From Aquimarina amphilecti (GTDB lineage: Bacteria > Bacteroidota > Bacteroidia > Flavobacteriales > Flavobacteriaceae): a DNA stretch of 64,000 nucleotides. The notes under the pieces were generated by a model. It did not search any database. It was not told the origin of the DNA and worked only from the letters and a program-made list of their open reading frames with translations. The first letter of the stretch is position 1. The number at the start of each line of letters is the position of its first letter. The stretch lies in NCBI RefSeq assembly GCF_900109375.1, contig NZ_FOAB01000004.1, positions 496,001 to 560,000 of the forward strand, written 5' to 3'. Made by a program: the position numbers and the translations under genes. Shown in pieces: positions 17,787 through 25,373 of this stretch.

Positions 17787-18644
17787 ATGGTACAAGACTA
17801 TAAAACTATAGACTTATTTGGCAAGCTACTGTTTGAAACTATTATTTTAAAACCACCTTACAAGAAGCCTAATTTAATGCCTAATGAGGCTTGTTTTTTG
17901 TATATACTTAAAGGTGAATACGATTCTATTTCCGAAACAGAACGACTCAGAATAGAAGCCCAAGAATCTCTTTTGATGAAATGTGGGAACTACACTTGTA
18001 ATATGCATCCTTCAAAAGAATCGGATACATATCAAGCACTTGCGGTCCATTTTTATCCCGAAATTTTAATGAAAGTGTATGAAAATAAGCTTCCAGATTT
18101 TCTTACACAAAAACTTTCTTTGGATATAGGAATGTCGAAAGTTAATAGCGATATTTTAATTCAAAAATATATTGAGGGAATCTTGTTTTATTTTCAAAAC
18201 CCCGACTTTGTTACGGAAGAAATATTGATTCTAAAACTTAAAGAAATCATTCTATTACTAAATCAGACTAGAAATGCTCCAGCGATTCGATCAATACTTT
18301 CTAATTTGTTTAGTCCAAGCTCATATTCCTTTAGAGAAATTGTAAAAGCTCATTACTACGAAAATATCTCTTTAGAAGAATTAGCTATTTTAAACAATCA
18401 AAGCTTATCTAGTTTTAAAAGAGAGTTCAAAAAAATATACAGCTCATCTCCAGCCACGTATTTACGAGAGAAGAAATTAGAAAAGTCTATACAGCTACTT
18501 GTGTCTACAGATTTAAGAACTACAGATATCGCTTATAAATGTGGATTTACGAATGTTTCTCACTTCTCAAAAACTTTCAAAAATAAATATGGAATTTCTC
18601 CAACAATGTATAAGATGACCCATTTAGACAAACCTTTGAACTAA
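17787..18644 (+). CDS. AraC-family regulator with cupin-like sensor
   Basis: 285 residues. The N-terminal part (about 1-160) is β-rich and resembles the AraC-type cupin sensor (NEACFLYILKGEY, then LLMKCGNYTCNMHP). The C-terminal part (about 190-283) is a canonical double helix-turn-helix: ISLEELAILNNQSLSSFKRE for the first and DIAYKCGFTNVSHFSKTFK, then GISPTMYK, for the second. It is cytosolic and DNA-binding, and probably responds to a small ligand. The SDR gene begins 62 bases downstream with a Bacteroidota-like promoter in between, so that gene and the following small secreted protein are the likely targets. Confidence 0.85.
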   Translation: MVQDYKTIDLFGKLLFETIILKPPYKKPNLMPNEACFLYILKGEYDSISETERLRIEAQESLLMKCGNYTCNMHPSKESDTYQALAVHFYPEILMKVYENKLPDFLTQKLSLDIGMSKVNSDILIQKYIEGILFYFQNPDFVTEEILILKLKEIILLLNQTRNAPAIRSILSNLFSPSSYSFREIVKAHYYENISLEELAILNNQSLSSFKREFKKIYSSSPATYLREKKLEKSIQLLVSTDLRTTDIAYKCGFTNVSHFSKTFKNKYGISPTMYKMTHLDKPLN

Positions 18645-18706
18645 TCTTAAAACACTTCCGTTTTCTCTGTTCCCATCTTTGCATCAGTAACAAAAAATAT
18701 GTAAAT

Positions 18707-19579
18707 ATGAAAACAGTACTTATTACAGGATCTAGTAACGGATTTGGTTATTTATCTGTATTGACATTAGCTAGAAAAGGGTTCAAAGTTTGGGCAACGA
18801 TGCGTAATATCAATGGAAAAAATAAAGTAAAAAAAGAAGAACTCGAGAGCATTGCTTTAAAAGAAAATATTGCAATTACGGTAGCTGAATTAGATGTAAC
18901 TAGCGATAGATCTACCAACGATTTAGTTAATAAAATTCTCTCTGAAGAAGAAAATGGATTGGATGTTTTAGTAAATAATGCAGGCGTAATGTATGTTGGT
19001 ATTACAGAAGCGTACAGTCTAAAGCAAGTACAGGAACAATTCGATACTAATTTTTTTGGTGTAATTCGAACATCTAAAGCATTTCTTCCACTTTTAAAAA
19101 AATCCTCAGACGGATTAATTATTAATATTTCGTCGTTAGCAGGACGATTGATTTTTCCATATTTTGGTATTTACTGTGCTAGTAAATTTGCTTTAGAAGC
19201 TTATTCTCAAGCCCTAAAATATGAATTAAAACCTACAGGTGTTGATGTTTCTGTTATAGAACCAGGACCTTATCCGTCAGGTCTATTATATAGTGGGCCA
19301 GAGGAAGAAGATAAAGCAATATTAGAAAGTTATGGAGAAATGGCAAATGTTCCGAAAGCAATGCTTCAAAACTTTGAACAATTCTATAAAAGTGATGATT
19401 CACCCAATCCTCAGGAAATTCCAAATGCTATTTTGGATGTAATCGAAAAGAAAAAGGGAAGTAGGCCAATAAGACAAGCGGTAGGTATAGACTACAATAC
19501 TAACGAGCTGAATAACAAAACGAGTCCTATTCAAGAAAGTTTGGTAAAAGATGCTTTACGAATGGAACACTTAATTTAG
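18707..19579 (+). CDS. Short-chain dehydrogenase/reductase
   Basis: 290 residues. Classical SDR motifs are complete: VLITGSSNGFGYLSVL (T-G-x-x-x-G-x-G nucleotide loop), ELDVTSD for the adenine pocket, NNAGVMYVG, the catalytic Ser in NISSLAGR and Y-C-A-S-K with the Tyr/Lys pair, then VIEPGPYPSG. It oxidises or reduces an alcohol/carbonyl pair with NAD(P)(H) in the cytosol. The AraC gene precedes it and a secreted two-domain protein follows after 11 bases, so a small regulated operon is likely. Substrate is unknown; the proline-rich loop PGPYPSG suggests a specific substrate pocket. Confidence 0.9.
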   Translation: MKTVLITGSSNGFGYLSVLTLARKGFKVWATMRNINGKNKVKKEELESIALKENIAITVAELDVTSDRSTNDLVNKILSEEENGLDVLVNNAGVMYVGITEAYSLKQVQEQFDTNFFGVIRTSKAFLPLLKKSSDGLIINISSLAGRLIFPYFGIYCASKFALEAYSQALKYELKPTGVDVSVIEPGPYPSGLLYSGPEEEDKAILESYGEMANVPKAMLQNFEQFYKSDDSPNPQEIPNAILDVIEKKKGSRPIRQAVGIDYNTNELNNKTSPIQESLVKDALRMEHLI

Positions 19580-19590
19580 ATAGTGAAAAA

Positions 19591-20352
19591 ATGGAATATT
19601 TAAAAAGATTAATGAGCTTCTCTATAATAGTGTTATTACTGTTATCAAATGTAATGGAAGCACAAAATTCAAAAAAAAACCTTAAAGAAACAGGTGAAAT
19701 GATGACAAAAGATCAAGAAATAATAAACGTTGCTTTAGTATATTTAAAAGAAGGAGAGGAAGCACGTTTTGAGAAATATAAAAAGAAGGGGGGCGCTATT
19801 TTGAAAAAATATGGAGGAAAAATAGAACGCATTATTAAACCAAAAATGTTAGCAGAAGGAAAACTAGAAATGCCAGATGAAATTCATTTTGCAAGTTATC
19901 CGAGTATTGAAGTGTTTAACAAGTTTAATGAAGATCCCGAGTTTGTGAAAATTAGAACTGAATATGCGATTCCTGCATTAAAAGACATTTCGATTTTTAC
20001 TAGTAAAAATACAGATTTTCAGTTTCAACAAGATGTTGGTGATAAAACCAAAACCTATGGTGTAGCCTTAATCTACTTTAATGAAGGAGAGAAATATAAA
20101 AAACAATTCGAGGATTATCATGATGAAGTGTGTGAAATAATGCCAGAATTCGGAACTCATTTCGAACGATTTATAACTCCATTTCAATCAAAAGGAAGTG
20201 TAGCGCAACCTGATGAAATACATCGTTTTTATTTTGATTCAATGGAAGGCTTACAACAAATGGGAACCGATGAACGAATGCAAGCATTATTCCCTAAAAG
20301 AGATGCTTCATTAAAAAATTTGTACTTTTTTATTGGAGAAGCAAGTTTATAA
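19591..20352 (+). CDS. Secreted tandem dimeric-α/β-barrel protein (DUF1330-like)
   Basis: 253 residues. The N-terminal signal is MEYLKRLMSFSIIVLLLLSN with cleavage near MEAQ. Two homologous halves follow: the first has VALVYLKEGEEARFEKYKKK, then PDEIHFASYPSIEVFNKF; the second has YGVALIYFNEGEKYKKQFED, then PDEIHRFYFDSMEGLQQM. Each half has the strand-helix pattern of a DUF1330/NIPSNAP-like ferredoxin-fold barrel, so the two may form an intramolecular dimer. Family members bind or turn over small molecules, often without a known reaction. It lies 11 bases after the SDR stop and is probably co-expressed; export makes it an odd partner for a cytosolic SDR. Confidence 0.65.
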   Translation: MEYLKRLMSFSIIVLLLLSNVMEAQNSKKNLKETGEMMTKDQEIINVALVYLKEGEEARFEKYKKKGGAILKKYGGKIERIIKPKMLAEGKLEMPDEIHFASYPSIEVFNKFNEDPEFVKIRTEYAIPALKDISIFTSKNTDFQFQQDVGDKTKTYGVALIYFNEGEKYKKQFEDYHDEVCEIMPEFGTHFERFITPFQSKGSVAQPDEIHRFYFDSMEGLQQMGTDERMQALFPKRDASLKNLYFFIGEASL

Positions 20353-20392
20353 TTAAAAGACAAATAAACAGTTTATAATTGCGTTAAAAAGT

Positions 20393-20432
20393 AATAGTGA
20401 TTTGAGTTTTAATTCGAATCGCTATTCTTTTT
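20393..20432 (+). terminator. Hairpin terminator, relative of the one at 1098
   Basis: AATAGTGATTTGA pairs with TTCGAATCGCTATT with G-U wobbles across GTTTTAA, followed by a T-run. It is nearly the same sequence as the terminator at 1098-1136. It closes the SDR/secreted-protein unit. Confidence 0.6.
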
Positions 20433-20509
20433 TATTTTGTACATTACTTCCTTAAAAAGCAGTTTTATTAAACACACTACTATTGATAAGATTGTAAGTC
20501 ACATATGAA

Positions 20510-21073
20510 ATGAAACACCCTTTAAGGCAACATATTGAAGAGATAATCGAATTAACTGATGAAGAGTTTGATTTTGTTTTAACTCATTTTGAAACTGATA
20601 AAAAACGGAAACATCAATATCTTGTTCAAGAAGGAGAAGTGGTAAAAAAAGAATATTGGATAACGAAAGGGTGTGTGAAAAGTTATTTTCTTGATGATAA
20701 TGGTAAGGAACATATTCTTCGATTCGCAATGGAACATTGGTGGATTACTGATTATGAGTCTTTTGTTAAACAAACTCCTTCGAATATATATATAGATTGT
20801 ATAGAGGATTGCGAGTTTCTATACATTTCTTTTGAAAATAGAGATAGGCTTACTGCTCAAATGCATAAAATGGAACGATTTTGGGCTAAAAAAAGTAAAC
20901 TTGGACGCATTGCTTTGCAAAAAAGAATCCTTTCGCTTTTAAAAAATTCTGCTAAAGAACGATATGATTTACTATTAGAACAATATCCTCAACTATTTCA
21001 AAGAGTTCCTAAAAAACTAATAGCTTCGTATCTAGGAGTCTCCAGAGAAACACTTAGTAGACTAGATTCCTGA
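20510..21073 (+). CDS. Crp/Fnr-family transcriptional regulator (first)
   Basis: 187 residues. The N-terminal half is a cyclic-nucleotide-binding-like β-roll (HQYLVQEGEVVKKEYWITKG, then the jelly-roll ILRFAMEHWWITDYES), and the C-terminal half is a winged helix with RVPKKLIASYLGVSRETLSR as recognition region. There is no N-terminal FNR cysteine cluster, so it is not an oxygen-sensing FNR; the ligand is unknown. The start is the ATG at 20510; an ATG six bases earlier runs straight into a stop. About 50 bases after its stop lies the palindrome AGTGATCTAGATCACT (21123), a GTGAT-N4-ATCAC site of Crp/Fnr type, in front of the tautomerase operon: the probable target. Confidence 0.85.
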   Translation: MKHPLRQHIEEIIELTDEEFDFVLTHFETDKKRKHQYLVQEGEVVKKEYWITKGCVKSYFLDDNGKEHILRFAMEHWWITDYESFVKQTPSNIYIDCIEDCEFLYISFENRDRLTAQMHKMERFWAKKSKLGRIALQKRILSLLKNSAKERYDLLLEQYPQLFQRVPKKLIASYLGVSRETLSRLDS

Positions 21074-21122
21074 TTCTAAAACTCAATTACTAGATAAAAC
21101 TAAAATTCTTCATACTAAATAG

Positions 21123-21138
21123 AGTGATCTAGATCACT
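21123..21138. promoter_or_regulatory. Crp/Fnr-type operator in front of the tautomerase operon
   Basis: AGTGATCTAGATCACT is a perfect 16-bp palindrome containing GTGAT-N4-ATCAC, close to the FNR (TTGAT-N4-ATCAA) and CRP (TGTGA-N6-TCACA) consensus. Its centre lies about 65 bases before the likely start point (a GAACTTTG -7-like box at 21183-21190), the usual place for activation by this family. The neighbouring Crp/Fnr protein is the obvious candidate to bind it; that is inference. Confidence 0.55.
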
Positions 21139-21216
21139 TTAAAGTAGTGACATACATCCTTATAATTTCTTCTGATTCATCTGAACTTTGTAGTGTTAAT
21201 TTAAAACTATAAAAAG

Positions 21217-21420
21217 ATGCCTTATATCAATATTAAGGTTACCGACGAAGAGGTAACCAAAGAACAGAAACGCCTGCTAATTGTGGGTACTACTCAATTA
21301 CTTTCAGACGTATTGAACAAAAATCCTAAGACCACACATGTGGTTATAGAAGAAATCCCTATTGATAATTGGGGAGTGGATGCAAAACAATATTCAAATT
21401 CAAACAAATTTAAATCATGA
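21217..21420 (+). CDS. 4-oxalocrotonate-tautomerase-family protein
   Basis: 67 residues. After Met removal the N-terminus is Pro (MPYINIKV), the general base of the tautomerase superfamily, followed by EEVTKEQKRLLIVGTTQLLS and VVIEEIPIDNWGVD, matching the small 4-OT subunit with its β-α-β unit. Members form hexamers or trimers of dimers and interconvert keto and enol forms of small 2-oxo acids in the cytosol. Its stop overlaps the start of the next SDR gene (ATGA), so the two are translated together. The partners (SDR, NTF2-like protein) fit a small xenobiotic or quinone-handling operon, but the substrate is unknown. Confidence 0.88.
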   Translation: MPYINIKVTDEEVTKEQKRLLIVGTTQLLSDVLNKNPKTTHVVIEEIPIDNWGVDAKQYSNSNKFKS

Positions 21421-22160
21421 AAAACAAAACGGTAATTATTACAGGAGCTTCTACAGGAATTGGAAAAGCAATTGCAGCTTATTTTATTGGACAAAATAGT
21501 AATGTAGTGATGAATTCTTCTAATAAAGAGAACTTACAACAAACGTATGAAGAACTTGGTTCGCCAAAAAATGCAATTTATTTAGCTGGAGATATTAGCA
21601 AACAAAATACAGGTCAAGAATTGATACGTATAGCAAAAGAACATTTCAACTCAGTAGATGTCTTAATAAATAATGCGGGTTTATTTGCTCCAAAACCATT
21701 TTTAGATGTTCAGGAGGAGGATTTAGAGCTTTATTGGAATGTTAATTTAAAAGGAACCTACTTTACAACACAAGCAGCAATTCCAGAAATGATAAAACAA
21801 CAAAATGGTTCTGTAATAAACATTGGAACTGTACTGGTAGATCACGCAATTGATGGATTTCCTGCAACAGCTCCGTTAACAAGTAAAGGAGCTATCCATT
21901 CATTAACGCGACAATTAGCAGCAGAATTTGGTAAAGACAACATTAGAGTAAACACCATCGCTCCTGGAATTATTAGAAGTCCGTTACAAGGAAAAATGGG
22001 AATTAAAGATGCCGATAGTTTGGCTGGGTTGCATTTATTAAATCGTATTGGAGAAGCCGATGAAATTGCAGAAGCTGCCTATTATTTAGCATCTTCTGGT
22101 TTTATCACTGGGGAGACTATTAACGTGGCTGGAGGTCATACAGTTGGACATACTATTTAA
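21417..22160 (+). CDS. SDR-family protein lacking the catalytic tyrosine
   Basis: 247 residues. The nucleotide loop VIITGASTGIGKAIAAYF, NNAGLFAPKP, the IRVNTIAPGI strand and the C-terminal GETINVAGGH are normal for classical SDRs. At the active site, however, the sequence is ATAPLTSKGA: K157 is kept but the residue four before it, usually Tyr, is P153, and the usual Ser region reads NIGTVLVDHA with Thr in place. The codon is plainly CCG, so no frameshift explains it. It may bind NAD(P) without normal SDR catalysis or use another residue. It overlaps the tautomerase gene by four bases and is followed by the NTF2-like gene. Confidence 0.88.
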   Translation: MKNKTVIITGASTGIGKAIAAYFIGQNSNVVMNSSNKENLQQTYEELGSPKNAIYLAGDISKQNTGQELIRIAKEHFNSVDVLINNAGLFAPKPFLDVQEEDLELYWNVNLKGTYFTTQAAIPEMIKQQNGSVINIGTVLVDHAIDGFPATAPLTSKGAIHSLTRQLAAEFGKDNIRVNTIAPGIIRSPLQGKMGIKDADSLAGLHLLNRIGEADEIAEAAYYLASSGFITGETINVAGGHTVGHTI

Positions 22161-22171
22161 AAAATGAAATT

Positions 22172-22540
22172 ATGTACAAAAACAAAATCAAAGAAATAGA
22201 GAAAGTAATAAGTAATTATTTTGAAGGCATCTTTTATGGAGATGTTGATAAACTAGAATCTTGCTTTGCTGATAATGTATTTATCTATGGTGATATAAAG
22301 GGAGCGGCTTATAAAAAAAGTATAAGACAGTATTTAGAAGGTGTTAAAGAAAGACAAAGCCCAAATGATTTAAATGAAACATTTAGAATGGAAATTATAG
22401 GTGTTGATATTATAGGGAATGTAGCGATGATCAAACTGCGAGTACCTATGTTGGGGTATAATTACTTTGATTATTTATCATTAACAAAAATGAACGACAA
22501 TTGGAAAATTGTCAACAAAATTTTCACCCATGTAGCCTAA
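22172..22540 (+). CDS. NTF2/SnoaL-like small protein
   Basis: 122 residues with the cone-shaped NTF2-like pattern: N-terminal helices (KIKEIEKVISNYFEGIFYGD), CFADNVFIYGDIKG, a middle helix, and the strands VAMIKLRVPMLGYNYFDYLS and NWKIVNKIFTHVA. The ending 'W.IVNK.F.H' is typical of putative lumazine-binding/DUF4440-type members, which bind small hydrophobic ligands or act as small isomerases or hydrolases. It follows the SDR gene by 11 bases and is the last gene of the tautomerase operon. The strand order is clear; the activity is not. Confidence 0.75.
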   Translation: MYKNKIKEIEKVISNYFEGIFYGDVDKLESCFADNVFIYGDIKGAAYKKSIRQYLEGVKERQSPNDLNETFRMEIIGVDIIGNVAMIKLRVPMLGYNYFDYLSLTKMNDNWKIVNKIFTHVA

Positions 22541-22597
22541 AGATTTTGCAGCATTTTCTATAGTGACTCGTCAAGATTATAACGAATTCAAGTAATA

Positions 22598-22741
22598 ATG
22601 GTTGGAGTTTTTTGGTCAATGCCAAAGCTGATTCGTCCAGTAATATATGATACTGTACTTATAAAATCAATAAATATTGTCGATGTAAAATCAGGTCAAG
22701 TTTTAGGGAATAGAAATGTACTGATTAAAGATAATATGTAA
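22598..22741 (+). pseudogene. N-terminal relic of an amidohydrolase
   Basis: A 47-codon frame from the ATG at 22598 ends at TAA 22739-22741. Its middle reads INIVDVKSGQVLGNRNVLIK, the usual first strands of imidazolonepropionase/dihydroorotase-like amidohydrolases (N-x-x-V-D-x-x-x-G-x-V, then a second strand before the DGK/NGK turn). It stops just where the DGxI turn and the HxH metal motif should begin, so only the first β-sandwich strands remain. It lies in an otherwise empty 327-base gap and is probably a decayed or truncated gene. Confidence 0.4.
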
Positions 22742-22755
22742 AATAATAAAGGTTC

Positions 22756-22791
22756 AATACGTTATGCTTATTTTTATAAGCATAACGTATT
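22756..22791 (+). terminator. Long perfect hairpin
   Basis: AATACGTTATGCTTAT (22756-22771) and ATAAGCATAACGTATT (22776-22791) are 16-bp perfect complements with a TTTT loop. There is no long T-run after it, so it could be a transcription terminator, an RNA-stabilising hairpin or an operator. It sits after the tautomerase operon and the amidohydrolase relic. Confidence 0.5.
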
Positions 22792-22867
22792 ATACTATGA
22801 CTTAATAAATCAATAAGATTCTAGGAAATATTGATTTTTCTATTCAGGTAAAAATGGATAACAACTT

Positions 22868-23437
22868 ATGAAGCTCTTAAAACTACCTTTTATCATAATG
22901 ATTGTAAGTTGCCTTACAGCTTGTAATCTTACACTAAACCCTAATGGGTCACGACCTAATAATCCTTATTTTATAACTACAGAGCAGATTATCGTTAAAG
23001 GAATAACGGTACCTGTAGGTACTAGTCTAGAATATAAAAAACACTTCTTTAAAAAAGGAGAACAAGGTTCTATAATGAATGAAAAATACCTTACTGGTTT
23101 TAATTTACCTAAGGATAAAACTATAGATTGGGGGGATGTGCCTATAAATGCTATTCATAAGTTTTTTAATGAAGATATGAGTGGCTATACCGTGTATGCA
23201 AATTTTGAAAAAGTGCCTAGCAGTAAAACTACGTTTTATACAAAATGGAAAGAAGAAGGATGTGATTTAGGTATCACTGTGAAAAATAGAGATGACTGGT
23301 CTTTTAATAAATCGAATATTTTAGATATAGAAAGCTGTAGCGTTATATATCAACGTTATAACAAATATGATGAAAAGCAACAGGACTTTCTAGATGTAAT
23401 GTATGAGGCATTAATGGGAGTAAGAACTCGCAATTAG
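22868..23437 (+). CDS. Lipoprotein of unknown function
   Basis: 189 residues with a clear lipoprotein signal: MKLLKLPFIIMIVSCLTAC with the lipobox LTAC (modified Cys near 19), followed by a flexible NLTLNPNGSRPNN. The mature part has no motif I recognise; it is mixed α/β with many aromatic and lysine residues. It is probably anchored in the inner or outer membrane facing the periplasm. It converges with the M18 aminopeptidase gene with only five bases between the stops. Confidence 0.6.
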   Translation: MKLLKLPFIIMIVSCLTACNLTLNPNGSRPNNPYFITTEQIIVKGITVPVGTSLEYKKHFFKKGEQGSIMNEKYLTGFNLPKDKTIDWGDVPINAIHKFFNEDMSGYTVYANFEKVPSSKTTFYTKWKEEGCDLGITVKNRDDWSFNKSNILDIESCSVIYQRYNKYDEKQQDFLDVMYEALMGVRTRN

Positions 23438-23442
23438 TGTAT

Positions 23443-24717
23443 CTATGATGAGGTGTTGTAAAACTCTGTAAAAACCTCAATAATATATTCGTGATCTTGC
23501 GTACCACACATTTCTCTAATACTATGCATTGATAACATCGGATTTCCAACATCGATTGTTGGGATTCCAATATTGGAGGCAACCATAGGACCTATAGTAG
23601 AACCACAACCAATATCATTTCTACTACAAAAATCCTGAAAAGGAACATTTGATTTTTTACACCATTGTTTAAATTTAGCTATAGAAAATGCATCTGTAGC
23701 GTAACGCATATTAGCATTACTTTTAATCACTGGGCCTGCACCAATGATTGGTTTATGATTTGCGTCGTGTTTAGAGGTGTAATTAGGATGTACAGCGTGA
23801 GCCATATCTGCCGAAATAAAAAATGAACGTGCGATAGATTGAAAATAAGTTTCTTCTTTAGAAGAAACAAAAGAGTGAATACGTTTTAAAGTGGTTTCCA
23901 AAAAATTGGAATTCGCTCCATTTTGTGATTCAGAACCAATTTCTTCATGCTGAAAATAAACAGCCATTTGTACTTCATTATCAGTAATGACCGATTGTTT
24001 TAGAGCCTCAAAAGAAGCGTGGACACTTGCTAGATTATCTAATCTAGGGGCATATATAAATTCATTACTGATGCCTCCAAAACTAGATTTTTCTGCATCA
24101 AATAAAAACAAATCCCAACTCAATATAGTTCCAGAAATTCCAGTTTCTTCTTTTAACCAATTTTCAAAACTAATCTCATTTGAAAGCCCAATAATAGGAA
24201 ACATATGTTCCTGTGGATTAGGAGTAAATCCCGTTTTATTAACTTCTCGATCTAAATGAATAGCCAAACGAGGGATTCGTAATTTTTTTTCTACTGTAAT
24301 AAGTTTTTGCTCTAATACTCCCGCTTCATTTTCTATAATCAATCTACCCCCAAAATGAAGATCTCTATCAAACCAACTACTCAATAAAACACCACCATAT
24401 ATTTCAATATTTAGTAATTGATATCCTTCTTTTGTAGAAATGGGGTTGTTCTTGATTTTTAGACAAGGGGAGTCTGTATGCGCACCAATAATTTTAAAGG
24501 AATAATCGTTGGACCATTTTTTTGGTGTTCTAAATACAATGATTGAACCATCAGCTCTAGTTACAAAATACTTTTTTTCTTTCTTTAAGTCCCAATTATC
24601 CTTTTCAAACAATTCTTGATAGTTCTGAGAAATTAGTTCTTTTTTTAAGATAGATACTACATGAAAAGAAGTAGAACTAGAATCTATAAAGTTTAAAAGG
24701 TTTTGGGTGTAAGACAT
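23443..24717 (-). CDS. M18-family aspartyl aminopeptidase
   Basis: 424 residues from the ATG complementary to 24715-24717 (MSYTQNLLNFID). The frame extends 19 codons further, but that extension is not family-like. Zinc ligands are visible as H80-T-D82-S-P, the APRLDNLAS aspartate, HEEIGS, and the C-terminal MHSIREMCG histidine, with SADMAHAVHPNY in between. M18 enzymes are large cytosolic multimers that release N-terminal Asp or Glu from peptides. The length is normal. It is monocistronic and converges with the lipoprotein gene. Confidence 0.9.
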   Translation of the reverse strand: MSYTQNLLNFIDSSSTSFHVVSILKKELISQNYQELFEKDNWDLKKEKKYFVTRADGSIIVFRTPKKWSNDYSFKIIGAHTDSPCLKIKNNPISTKEGYQLLNIEIYGGVLLSSWFDRDLHFGGRLIIENEAGVLEQKLITVEKKLRIPRLAIHLDREVNKTGFTPNPQEHMFPIIGLSNEISFENWLKEETGISGTILSWDLFLFDAEKSSFGGISNEFIYAPRLDNLASVHASFEALKQSVITDNEVQMAVYFQHEEIGSESQNGANSNFLETTLKRIHSFVSSKEETYFQSIARSFFISADMAHAVHPNYTSKHDANHKPIIGAGPVIKSNANMRYATDAFSIAKFKQWCKKSNVPFQDFCSRNDIGCGSTIGPMVASNIGIPTIDVGNPMLSMHSIREMCGTQDHEYIIEVFTEFYNTSS

Positions 24718-24844
24718 TAAAAGTATTTTTAGTTGCTTTAATATAGTTAAAGGATGATTTTTAATCAAAAACAAATGTAATTAAAGATTCTATAGAATAA
24801 GAGGTTGTAGTAATATTATACTTGGAATCAGAGCATATAAGATA

Positions 24845-25255
24845 CTAAATTTCGGATAAAATAAGAAACGTATTTGTGTCTCCGTGAATCATTAACCTAT
24901 CTAATAATTCTTGTAAAGCTGTTTGGTTTTTTACGACAACTTTTAGATGTATATTTTGATTTCCGGTAATTCGATGAGCTTCTTTAATTTCAGGAAAGTC
25001 TTTAATTATTTTGAGAATATTGGCTAATTGCCCAGGAAAAACTTTAAGTAGTATAAAAGCTTCCAAATCATAACCCAATTTTCTATTGTCGATCTGAATA
25101 CCATATTTCTGAATCACACCTAAATCTTCCATCTTTTGAACTCTTTCTCTAACAGATGAAGGTGATAAATTTATAGTTCTTCCTAAATCAGCAAACGACA
25201 ATCGAGAATTGTTTTTTAAAATGTCTAATAATTGATTATCTATAGCATCTATCAT
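24845..25255 (-). CDS. Lrp/AsnC-family transcriptional regulator
   Basis: 136 residues. The N-terminal helix-turn-helix begins DAIDNQLLDILKNNSRLSFA, then LGRTINLSPSSVRERVQKME. The C-terminal RAM domain carries EAFILLKVFPGQ and EIKEAHRITGNQNIHLKVVV, the strand-G-x-x-x pattern that binds amino acids at dimer interfaces. It is a small single-RAM member, slightly shorter than Lrp (about 150-160). It is divergent from the 2-hydroxyacid dehydrogenase with 118 bases between the starts, so autoregulation and control of that gene by an amino-acid-like ligand is a fair guess. Confidence 0.9.
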   Translation of the reverse strand: MIDAIDNQLLDILKNNSRLSFADLGRTINLSPSSVRERVQKMEDLGVIQKYGIQIDNRKLGYDLEAFILLKVFPGQLANILKIIKDFPEIKEAHRITGNQNIHLKVVVKNQTALQELLDRLMIHGDTNTFLILSEI

Positions 25256-25349
25256 AAAATCGATGGTTTTTAGTTGTAAAATTTAATTTTTCGATGGCAA
25301 AAGTAATCATATTTAGATAATTCAACTTTTTAGTATATGGTCTTTGATA

Positions 25350-25357
25350 TACCTTTG
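25350..25357 (+). promoter_or_regulatory. -7 box TACCTTTG of the 2-hydroxyacid dehydrogenase
   Basis: TACCTTTG matches the Bacteroidota -7 consensus TAnnTTTG, with the start point expected a few bases later and the ATG at 25374. The match supports 25374 rather than the in-frame TTG at 25344, which would lie upstream of the transcript. Confidence 0.5.
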
Positions 25358-25373
25358 TATAAAATTCTTATCA

